From: Verrucomicrobiota bacterium
Lineage (GTDB): Bacteria; Verrucomicrobiota; Verrucomicrobiia; Chthoniobacterales; JAFAMB01
Direction: 5' to 3'
Length of the DNA: 43,496 nucleotides
Assembly (NCBI GenBank): GCA_019239825.1
Contig: JAFAZK010000209.1
Span: 1 to 43,496 of the forward strand
A program made the translations under genes and the position numbers. Below are positions 1 through 6,662 of the stretch, one piece after another (position 1 is the stretch's first letter; each line of letters starts with the position of its first letter). The notes under the pieces were generated by a model, which was not told the origin of the DNA, ran no database searches, and was given only the letters and a program-made list of their open reading frames with translations.

Positions 1-877
1 GGATACTTCGTAAAAAGGACGTTCCAAGGACGACGCATCCCCCGATGATTGACCATTGGGCAGGGCGCTCACCCACGGCGAACATAACCCAAATCGGATT
101 AAGGATTGGCTCGATCATGCTAACTATGGACGCATCCAGCGCACGTACGTGCCGGATAGCCCGTGCGTAGAGCAAATAAGGAATCGTGAGCTGAAGGACG
201 CCTAGGGCGAGCAACCATGGCCAATTATGTCCCAGGTTTACCGGGGGCCACATAGCCGGAGCCGCCACTAAAACCGTCATCAAATTGCCGAGGAAGACCG
301 TTGCTTCGGGCGATGCCGATTTTTCGCGGCGCATCAGTATAGTAAGCCAGGCGTATGAAACGCCGCTGGCGAGTGCGGCAATTACTCCCCAAATCCCCGC
401 CAACGAGAGTCCGTCACAGAAAAACAGGGCGATTCCGCCAAAAGCGACACCGATAAGGATCCAGTCCAACCGGCTAACGCGTTCCCGAAGGAGCCATGGG
501 CTCAACAGAGCGATATAGATAGGAGCGGTATACTGCAGAAAAATGGCATTCGCCGCGGTCGTCAGCTTTGTAGCAACCACGAACAGCACGACTGTTATTG
601 TGTACGCCATTCCTCCGAAAACTGCTGTCCAGGAAAACTTCCGGAGGACCGATGGTCGCAGGATGGCGATCAAGAAGACCGCGATCAAGCTCCTCGACCC
701 TGCAATGGCGACCGGGTTCCAATCAATGGACTTGATGAGGACCCCTCCGAGCGACCAAAAGAACGCGGTGAACAGTAGGAGGAAGACGTACCTACCCGTC
801 TGGCGTTCAGCGTCTTTCGTTTGCCGTTGGCCGTTGGCAATGGGTTCGAAATGACCGCAACTCTTGGGATCCGTCAT
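1..877 (-). CDS. EamA/DMT-superfamily transporter (3' end cut by window)
   Basis: Reading the minus strand from an ATG at 877 gives 292 open codons with no stop before base 1, so the C-terminus lies outside the window. After a polar N-terminus of about 32 residues come closely spaced hydrophobic helices (first one near FLLLFTAFFWSLGGVLIKS), a motif QYTAPIYIALLSPWLLRE at the end of the first half, and a second half with RAIRHVRALDASI..EPILNPIWV. This two-fold repeat is the layout of EamA (DUF6/RhaT-like) drug/metabolite exporters with about ten membrane segments. Substrate cannot be told. The first ~25 codons are themselves repetitive (words like GCCAACG, GCAAACG), so the true start may be slightly different; no convincing ribosome binding site is visible. 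It lies downstream of fabF on the same strand, 75 bp away. Confidence 0.85.
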   Translation of the reverse strand, partial: MTDPKSCGHFEPIANGQRQTKDAERQTGRYVFLLLFTAFFWSLGGVLIKSIDWNPVAIAGSRSLIAVFLIAILRPSVLRKFSWTAVFGGMAYTITVVLFVVATKLTTAANAIFLQYTAPIYIALLSPWLLRERVSRLDWILIGVAFGGIALFFCDGLSLAGIWGVIAALASGVSYAWLTILMRREKSASPEATVFLGNLMTVLVAAPAMWPPVNLGHNWPWLLALGVLQLTIPYLLYARAIRHVRALDASIVSMIEPILNPIWVMFAVGERPAQWSIIGGCVVLGTSFLRSI

Positions 878-909
878 GGCCTCGCAGCGAGCGGTCGCAA
901 GTTTTTTGA

Positions 910-948
910 AGCGCCGAACGCCGAACCCCAAACGCCGAACCTCAAACG
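910..948. repeat. Degenerate oligomer repeat in the fabF/EamA spacer
   Basis: The 75-bp spacer between the two minus-strand genes holds imperfect direct repeats of a 7-8 base word (GCCGAAC, CCAAACGCC, CCTCAAAC). The same kind of words continues into the start of the EamA gene near 805-840. No terminator hairpin was recognised here. Confidence 0.5.
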
Positions 949-952
949 GACA

Positions 953-2197
953 CTATATCGCTTTGAAACAGAGCGATGCGTTGTGGCCTCCGAAGCCAAA
1001 AGAGTTGTTAAGAGCAACTTTGACGTTCTTCTCGCGAGCGACGTTAGGGACATAGTCCAGGTCGCACTCCGGGTCAGGATTGTCGAGATTGACGGTGGGA
1101 GGCACCACACCGTGTTTCATGGCCAGGATGCAAACTGCGCTCTCGACGGCTCCGGCGCCCCCGAGCAGATGGCCAATCATCGATTTGGTCGAGCTGACTA
1201 AGAGACCGTTCTTAGCATAATCGCCGGCGAACCGTTTAATGGCATTGGTCTCGCAGGCATCGCCGACGGGAGTCGATGTGGCATGTGCATTGATGTAATC
1301 AATATCCGACGGATTGAGCTTGGCTCGATTAACGGCGATTTGCATGCCCCTGGCTACGGGCGTTCCATCGGGCTTAGGCGCCGTCATGTGATACGCATCG
1401 CAGGTCAGCCCATAACCGGCCAACTCGCAGTAGATGTGTGCCCCTCGGGCCCGAGCATGTTCGTATTCCTCGAGAATCAAGACTCCGCCGCCTTCACCCA
1501 TGACGAACCCGTCTCGCTCTCGATCGAACGGACGCGATGCTCGTTCCGGTTCATCGTTCCTCGTGCTCATCGCTCGCATCGCACAGAACCCACCGACGCC
1601 AAGGTTATTGATGACCGCCTCGGTCCCTCCGGCTAAGAAAATCTCGGCCTCATCATCGCGAATCATTCTCCAGGCTTCCCCGATGGAATTTGCAGAGGTG
1701 GCGCAGGCAGTCACAATGGAGTAATTCGGCCCTTCGAAGCCGTATTCCATCGCGATCATGCCGCTTGCCATATTAACGATCATCATCGGCACCATGAAAG
1801 GAGACACCCTGGAAGGCCCCTTCTTTAAGAAGACTACATGTTGGTTTTCCAGCGTGGTCAGCCCGCCGATCCCGCTACCGACCAGGACACCGACGCGCGT
1901 ACGGTCGACGCGGTCCAGATCGAGGCCGCTGTCTTCTAGTGCCTGTTTGGAGCAGGCGAGAGCAAATTGGGAGAAACGATCGGTTCTCCTAACATCCTTG
2001 GGATTAGCCAGATACGTAGCGGCGTCGAAGTCCTTGATTTCGCCGGCTATCTGACAGTCAAAAATCGAAGCGTCGAATGACGAGATCTTACTGATCCCGC
2101 TTTTCCCGGCAACGAGATTCTCCCAAAAGGTTTTGATATCGTTACCGATTGGTGAGATAACGCCCAAACCGGTGACTACAACACGTCGATCGCTCAT
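953..2197 (-). CDS. fabF: Beta-ketoacyl-ACP synthase II (FabF)
   Basis: A 414-residue condensing enzyme that would extend acyl-ACP with malonyl-ACP in type II fatty acid synthesis in the cytoplasm. The N-terminus RRVVVTGLGVISPIG is typical of KAS II. The catalytic triad is visible: Cys165 in VTACATSAN, His in INAHATSTPVGD and His in MIGHLLGGAGA, followed by the glycine-rich NNSFGFGGHNAS near the C-terminus. Length matches the family. It lies 53 bp downstream of guaB3 on the same strand; acpP and other fab genes are not in the window, so this is a detached member of the pathway. Only a weak GTAAG precedes the ATG. Confidence 0.95.
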   Translation of the reverse strand: MSDRRVVVTGLGVISPIGNDIKTFWENLVAGKSGISKISSFDASIFDCQIAGEIKDFDAATYLANPKDVRRTDRFSQFALACSKQALEDSGLDLDRVDRTRVGVLVGSGIGGLTTLENQHVVFLKKGPSRVSPFMVPMMIVNMASGMIAMEYGFEGPNYSIVTACATSANSIGEAWRMIRDDEAEIFLAGGTEAVINNLGVGGFCAMRAMSTRNDEPERASRPFDRERDGFVMGEGGGVLILEEYEHARARGAHIYCELAGYGLTCDAYHMTAPKPDGTPVARGMQIAVNRAKLNPSDIDYINAHATSTPVGDACETNAIKRFAGDYAKNGLLVSSTKSMIGHLLGGAGAVESAVCILAMKHGVVPPTVNLDNPDPECDLDYVPNVAREKNVKVALNNSFGFGGHNASLCFKAI

Positions 2198-2250
2198 CGC
2201 TTACTGGAGTAACGGGGTATTTGCTCTGCGGAATTAGGTAACTGAATTTC

Positions 2251-3435
2251 TTAGGAATTTCGAGATCCCATCCCGACCATTTGCGCCTGCTGAAACAATT
2301 TTCCCTCTGTGCGTATGGACGGCGCGATAATGACCTCGGTTTCTTGAAACTCTCTGAGGTTCGCAGCTCCGACGTTACCCATGCAAGTTGTAATAGCACC
2401 CACTAGATTCTGGCTCCCATCGTCAACCTCGGCAGGTCCAAATAAAATTTGCCGTAAAGGACCGGTTGTTCCCACCCGAATGCGCGTGCCTCGCGGTAAA
2501 TTAGCGTGAGGTGTCGCCATGCCCCAATGATAACCTTTTCCGGGGGCCTCAATGGCTTTAGCGAACGCGCTTCCGATCATCACCGCGTCAGAGCCGCAAG
2601 CCAGGGCCTTACAAACGTCGCCTCCTTTACTCATGCCACCGTCGGTAATGATGGGCACGTACCGGCCAGTCCTTTTCAGGTGATAATCTCGAGCAGCCGC
2701 GCAATCAACCGTCGCCGTGACTTGGGGAACGCCGAGGCCTAAAACGCCCCGCGAAGTGCAAGCTGCGCCCGGACCTACACCGACCAGGACTCCTGCCACT
2801 CCGCATTCCATAATTTCGAGGGTGACCTCAAAGCCAACGGTATTTCCAACGATTACCGGACAACGGAGATCTCTGCAAAGTTTGGCCAGATCTAACGACC
2901 GATACTCCGTGGAGATATGGCGCACGGTCGAAACCGTGCTTTGGACGACAAAAAGATCGGCGCCCGCTTCTTGGGCGATCTGCCCGTACCGCTCCGCTTT
3001 TTGAGGGATGGAGCTCACTGCCGCCAGGACTCCGGCATCCTTTATCTGTTTTATCCGTGCGGCAATCAGGTCTTCTTGGACCGGCTCCTGGTAAATTTTT
3101 TGGAGCAATGCAGTAACGTGATCTTTCTCGGCTTCCAATACCTTGAGCAAGACTTCCTCGGGGTTCTTGTAACGAGTCTGTACCCCTTCAAGGTTGAGGA
3201 CGGCTAAGCCACCCAATCTTCCCATCTCGATGGCGAAGCGGACATCAACCACGCCGTCCATCGCGCTAGCCAGAATCGGAATACCTAGCTTCAAGGGATT
3301 CCCAGTCTGTCTAGGCATTTCGAAGGTGATATCCACCTCATTCGGGTTGATAGTTACTTGTCCCGGCACCAGCGCAATTTCATCGAAACCGTAGGTTACG
3401 CGTGCCTTTCGATTTCGGCCGATGAACATCGACAT
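2251..3435 (-). CDS. guaB3: GuaB3-type IMP dehydrogenase family protein
   Basis: An IMPDH/GMPR-fold barrel of 394 residues with no CBS pair, which marks the GuaB3 group (common in actinobacteria and cyanobacteria) rather than classical ~490-residue GuaB. Family features: FIGRNRKARVTYGFDEIALVP at the start, IPILASAMDGVVD, GGLAVLNLEGVQTRY, the catalytic loop GPGAACTSRGVLGLGVPQ with the nucleophilic Cys, then ITDGGMSKGGDVCKALACG and MIGSAFA. It should oxidise IMP to XMP with NAD, but activity is proven only for some GuaB3 proteins. An upstream ATG at 3468 would overlap the previous gene by 29 bp; I prefer 3435, which follows a GGAGG at 3447-3451, leaves a 4-bp gap, and starts near where family members do. 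Position 3429 is a second option. A classical guaB may exist elsewhere. Confidence 0.88.
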   Translation of the reverse strand: MSMFIGRNRKARVTYGFDEIALVPGQVTINPNEVDITFEMPRQTGNPLKLGIPILASAMDGVVDVRFAIEMGRLGGLAVLNLEGVQTRYKNPEEVLLKVLEAEKDHVTALLQKIYQEPVQEDLIAARIKQIKDAGVLAAVSSIPQKAERYGQIAQEAGADLFVVQSTVSTVRHISTEYRSLDLAKLCRDLRCPVIVGNTVGFEVTLEIMECGVAGVLVGVGPGAACTSRGVLGLGVPQVTATVDCAAARDYHLKRTGRYVPIITDGGMSKGGDVCKALACGSDAVMIGSAFAKAIEAPGKGYHWGMATPHANLPRGTRIRVGTTGPLRQILFGPAEVDDGSQNLVGAITTCMGNVGAANLREFQETEVIIAPSIRTEGKLFQQAQMVGMGSRNS

Positions 3436-3439
3436 TTGA

Positions 3440-3679
3440 TCAAAGTCCTCCAAAGTTTCTTCTCTCATTCAAACTGCCGCATCGTGGGCAACGAGGTAGC
3501 GGCACGTTGGTCTTATCTTCGAAAATAGAGGCACAAATCGTGCAGCGAACCGCGTAACGCAAGGCTTGTTTTTTACGTTTTTGGCTCCTCCATCCCTCAA
3601 TGAACCACAGGCCGCCGATCACGATCACAGCAAGATAAAGATAGATAAAGATCAGGGACGGAAGTTCGATACGAATCAT
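3440..3679 (-). CDS. Small membrane protein with C-terminal zinc ribbon
   Basis: A 79-residue protein: one hydrophobic helix at residues 8-25 (LIFIYLYLAVIVIGGLWF), a short basic stretch RSQKRKKQ, then a four-cysteine zinc ribbon with CxxC pairs at Cys46/Cys49 and Cys64/Cys67 (CTIC..CPRC). The likely topology is N-terminal anchor with the ribbon in the cytoplasm. I do not recognise a named family. It ends 4 bp before guaB3, whose ribosome binding site lies inside it, so the two are probably co-translated; a role tied to guaB3 is only a guess. Upstream is the palindromic spacer at 3746-4014. Confidence 0.7.
   Translation of the reverse strand: MIRIELPSLIFIYLYLAVIVIGGLWFIEGWRSQKRKKQALRYAVRCTICASIFEDKTNVPLPRCPRCGSLNERRNFGGL
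3447..3451 (-). promoter_or_regulatory. Ribosome binding site of guaB3 inside the upstream ORF
   Basis: GGAGG (minus strand) lies within the last codons of the zinc-ribbon gene, 11 bp before the ATG at 3435. It decides the guaB3 start and suggests translational coupling of the two genes. Clear Shine-Dalgarno sequences are rare in this window. Confidence 0.6.
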
Positions 3680-3745
3680 GGACAGAGCGATCGGCTTATT
3701 CTAACACCGTCTCGCGGGAGGGGGGGTGCGTCAACAGGCCGTAAG

Positions 3746-4014
3746 ACTCGTGCTCGTACTCGTCGTCGTCCTCGTCCTCGACAGGTAGGGCGAGGCTCCG
3801 ACTAATCTACGTGCATCGCGAAGCCGCTTGTTCGGCGGGAGGTTTGGTGGAGCTAGGACGAAAAGCGCGCCGAGCCGTGGTTTAGCGCTGGGCCACGGCT
3901 CGGCGCGTTCTTAGGCGTAACAACTTCGTCAAACGACCATCGTCCGTTGCTTCGCTGAGATCGTAAGGCCGTTTGGGAGCCTCGCCCTACCGTCGAGGAC
4001 GAGCACGAGCACGA
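3746..4014. repeat. Nested palindromic element, family B copy 1
   Basis: The gene-free stretch 3680-4028 is built symmetrically. Outer arms are degenerate CTCGT/ACGAG words (3746-3782 against 3991-4014). Next come inverted copies of GGTAGGGCGAGGCTCC (3784-3799) and GGAGCCTCGCCCTACC (3976-3991). In the middle is a perfect 15-bp hairpin, CGCGCCGAGCCGTGG at 3866-3880 pairing with 3893-3907 across a 12-base loop. Related copies lie at 14606-14892 and 24866-24984. It sits between tonB and the zinc-ribbon gene, both on the minus strand, and may act as a terminator or processing site. No transposase is present. Confidence 0.8.
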
Positions 4015-4028
4015 AATATGGCGGTTTC

Positions 4029-4754
4029 CTACCGCACCACCGTTCCCCAATGGAACGAGATGGTGTCCCAGGTCTCCGTATTGGCGGGCTGAAACTTAAG
4101 GCGCTTAACGGACTCTTCCGCGAGATGGTCTAACTGATCATTACCCGAACTTCGCCATAAAAAGAGATAGGTTACTTCGCCTTCTTTACTGATTCCCGCG
4201 AAGAAAGTGGTCGGTTCGTTAAGACGCTGGCTAGCGGGCAGTTTCTCTATTGTGGTTGGTCGCCGCCTCTCTAAGGCCGGTCCGAACTCAAGATGACTCA
4301 CGAAGCTGGTCTTCTGTTCAACTGGAGCAGGGCGGACTTGCCTCGGGAAAAGATTGTCGGGAGTAAAAAGGGACGGAGTCGCAGCTTCTTGGGCCGAACC
4401 ACTGGCCTGGCTTTTGCGAATCTCGGGGGTTTCGTCGCTGAAGGTTGGGCGATAGCTCGGAACCAATTTTGTCACCAGACTTTCGTCCACTCTGGGAGCG
4501 CTGATGGAGGACGGATCGTTCAGGTCCACCCAATCAAGCAAACGACGGTCCTGAGGGTTCTGCGGATTTAGTACGGAGACTTGAGCTGCCGGCGGGGGGA
4601 GGGACGTTGTTGACGGGTAAACAACATGAAAAACGTAGAGCCCGGCGAAGTGCAGGCATAACGAAAAAACAATTAGCCACAGCAGACGTCCACTCCATCG
4701 ACCGCGGTCCCAATCGAAAATGGAGTTTTGAAGAGTGCGAGCCGTCGGCTTCAC
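4029..4754 (-). CDS. tonB: TonB-like energy transducer
   Basis: A 241-residue protein with a single N-terminal membrane anchor (LLWLIVFSLCLHFAGLYVFHVVY, about residues 23-45), a long low-complexity periplasmic linker rich in Pro, Ser and Thr, and a short C-terminal domain (GISKEGEVTYLFLWRSSG..LDHLAEESVKRLKF) that matches the TonB C-terminal fold pattern. It would carry energy from the ExbB/ExbD motor to outer-membrane receptors. The linker is not the classical Glu-Pro/Lys-Pro run, so the call leans on topology, C-terminus and operon. It overlaps exbD by 4 bp and is the last gene of the three-gene operon. Confidence 0.75.
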   Translation of the reverse strand: MKPTARTLQNSIFDWDRGRWSGRLLWLIVFSLCLHFAGLYVFHVVYPSTTSLPPPAAQVSVLNPQNPQDRRLLDWVDLNDPSSISAPRVDESLVTKLVPSYRPTFSDETPEIRKSQASGSAQEAATPSLFTPDNLFPRQVRPAPVEQKTSFVSHLEFGPALERRRPTTIEKLPASQRLNEPTTFFAGISKEGEVTYLFLWRSSGNDQLDHLAEESVKRLKFQPANTETWDTISFHWGTVVR

Positions 4755-5155
4755 GGTGATTTTGGTGAAGTTGCTAGAATCACCGAATAGCCCCGGTCCA
4801 GACAGAGATTCATAACTTGAACGACCGAGCCTTGGGGTGCGTCCCGGTCGGCTCTTATGATGATCGACTTATCGGTTACAGGGTCTTTTGCGAATGCTGC
4901 CCGTAACTCTTCCAAGGTTACGGCTTGATCCCGATAATAAATCCGGGGAAACGGTCCCGCGGTTACGGTGACGATCGCGGAGTTTCCTACGGTCCCTAGA
5001 GTAAACTTTGAGAATGGCAGGTTTACGCTGATCCCGGGATGAACCAAAAAGGTCGAGCTAACGACGAACAGTAAGAGCAGTAAACAAACGACTTCTACGA
5101 GAGGAACAATAAACAGAAGATAAGGATTGAGCCGGACCGCTCTTTCCAACTTCAT
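4751..5155 (-). CDS. exbD: ExbD/TolR-family proton channel subunit
   Basis: A 134-residue protein with one N-terminal membrane helix and a periplasmic domain (VTVTAGPFPRIYYRDQAVTLEEL..IIIRADRDAPQGSVVQVMNLCLDRGYSVILAT), the usual ExbD/TolR pattern and length. With ExbB it would turn proton flow into motion of TonB. The family's key membrane Asp, normally in a PLIDVMLVLLIIF-like helix, is Glu21 here (PLVEVVCLLLLLF); the codon reads GAA on the minus strand. The gene overlaps both neighbours by 4 bp, so translation of the three genes is coupled. Confidence 0.88.
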   Translation of the reverse strand: MKLERAVRLNPYLLFIVPLVEVVCLLLLLFVVSSTFLVHPGISVNLPFSKFTLGTVGNSAIVTVTAGPFPRIYYRDQAVTLEELRAAFAKDPVTDKSIIIRADRDAPQGSVVQVMNLCLDRGYSVILATSPKSP

Positions 5156-5826
5156 CTCTTTTCACTGGCCGCTTGAGACGACGGACCGAACTCAATGATG
5201 GACGCGGGCGTCTCTGCATCGGTCAGGATGTTGACGATTTCGATCCCTGCTCTTTCCATTTCATGCATCAGTGCATTCAGCCTGGAGGAAAGGAAACAGT
5301 AGGCCAAGATCGTTGGGATCGCGACCGCCAAGCTCGCGGCTGTTGTGAGAAGGCTTTGGTAAACCCCCCCGGAAACATCGGCTAAGGTTGCATAGCCGTT
5401 GCTGGCGGAGAGCTGAACGAAGGCTTGGATTAGACCGGTGACCGTACCGAGTAGCCCGATTAAAGGGGAGACGTAAGCGATCCCGACGAGAAGATCGAGA
5501 TTGCGTTCGAGACGAGGCATTTCCATCTGAGCTGCTTCTTCGGCGATCTCGCGCAGTTCGGATCGGGACAGATGCGGACGAGACAAGGCAGCGTGGATAA
5601 CTCGCGTTACTGGGACGGATGTGGCCTGACACTCAATCCGAGCCTCGGTCAGATTGCGGTTCCGAACCAAATTTGCCAATCCTTGGAGAAATTCGCCCAG
5701 ATTGATATTCGCTCGATGAAAATAAAGCAGGCGTTCGACGAAGACCGCAACTGTGACAGCGCTACACAGGAGGATAAGCCACATCAGTGGCCCACCCTTT
5801 TGCATGTAGTCGATCATTCCGGACAT
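5152..5826 (-). CDS. exbB: ExbB/TolQ-family motor subunit
   Basis: From the ATG at 5826 this gives 224 residues (MSGMIDYMQKGGPLMW), the usual ExbB size. An open frame extends upstream to 5970 but that part is arginine-rich and unlike the family; an ATG at 5817 is another candidate. Three membrane segments are visible: PLMWLILLCSAVTVAVFVERLL, then the paired segments LVGIAYVSPLIGLLGTVTGLIQAF and YQSLLTTAASLAVAIPTILAYCF, with the signature GLLGTVTGLI. It should form the proton-driven pentamer around ExbD. It is first in the exbB-exbD-tonB operon; 162 bp without a gene separate it from mglA upstream. Confidence 0.88.
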   Translation of the reverse strand: MSGMIDYMQKGGPLMWLILLCSAVTVAVFVERLLYFHRANINLGEFLQGLANLVRNRNLTEARIECQATSVPVTRVIHAALSRPHLSRSELREIAEEAAQMEMPRLERNLDLLVGIAYVSPLIGLLGTVTGLIQAFVQLSASNGYATLADVSGGVYQSLLTTAASLAVAIPTILAYCFLSSRLNALMHEMERAGIEIVNILTDAETPASIIEFGPSSQAASEKR

Positions 5827-5988
5827 ATATCCACGGGTAGGAAGAAGCGCAAATAGAACGAGTGAACGCCGCCAACGCAGGGAACATGTGAGAGCGATGT
5901 AAACAGCGCCTCGAAGGAGGCGGCTTGACGCCGGTCTACAGAAACATGACAACCTACAAAGCGGCTCCACGCCAAACGTTCCCGGCGA

Positions 5989-6630
5989 TCACGCTCGTTG
6001 TACAACACTCTCTCTGGCGGGCTGAGGCCGGAGAAGGTGATTTTCCTGCAAAAACTTGTTCAAAACGCTCTGAGTCACTGCGTCCAACGCTGCGAAGACG
6101 CTCCGCCCTTTGGTCGCGACCGCCTCGTAGCTGCGCACACGCCGGCGCCGGTTATTCAGTAAAAATTCCAAGTACGACACTGGTGCTGCATCCGGCAAAT
6201 CACGTTTGTTGTACTGCAGAACGTACGGAATCTCATCCAACGAGAGATGTTGTTTGCGAAGGTTCTCTTCAAGATTGCGGAAACTTTCCACATCTTCGTG
6301 GATTTTGTCCCAATCCGAATCGGCCACAAACACGATACCGTCTACGCTGCGCAACACTAACTGCCGCGTCGTGTTGTAAACCACCTGCCCCGGGACCGTG
6401 TAGAGCTGGAACTTGGTTTTAAAGCCTTGTAGGATCACTGCGTCTACCGGCAAGAAATCAAAAAACAGTGTCCGGTCCGCCGCGGTGGCTAACGACACCA
6501 AATCTCCTCGAAACGTGGCAGGCAGCCTCGAATGGATATAGGCAATGGTCGTGGTTTTGCCACTCAGGGCTGGCCCGTAATAGACGATCTTAAACTGAAT
6601 CTCTTTACTCGCGTAATTTATGATCGGCAT
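5989..6630 (-). CDS. mglA: MglA-like small Ras-family GTPase
   Basis: A 213-residue bacterial Ras-like GTPase. G-motifs: G1 GPALSGKTTT near residue 19, G3 YTVPGQ (the PGQ form of the MglA group instead of DTAGQ), G4 NKRDLP. The stretch QFKIVYYGPALSGKTT is typical of MglA from myxobacteria and Thermus. In those systems MglA marks the leading pole and drives motility or polarity, and MglB, a roadblock protein, is its GTPase activator. Here a roadblock protein is encoded 32 bp upstream, so the pair is conserved. The last ~20 residues (QENHLLRPQPARESVVQRA) look unstructured. GGAAG precedes the ATG. Confidence 0.92.
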   Translation of the reverse strand: MPIINYASKEIQFKIVYYGPALSGKTTTIAYIHSRLPATFRGDLVSLATAADRTLFFDFLPVDAVILQGFKTKFQLYTVPGQVVYNTTRQLVLRSVDGIVFVADSDWDKIHEDVESFRNLEENLRKQHLSLDEIPYVLQYNKRDLPDAAPVSYLEFLLNNRRRRVRSYEAVATKGRSVFAALDAVTQSVLNKFLQENHLLRPQPARESVVQRA

Positions 6631-6662
6631 TCCCCAAACTTCCTGATTCTTGCTAACAGCGG

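Noticed and set aside
5827..5970. N-terminal extension of ExbB to 5970
   Set aside because: The extra 48 residues are Arg/Cys-rich and unlike ExbB, and the family start fits the ATG at 5826.
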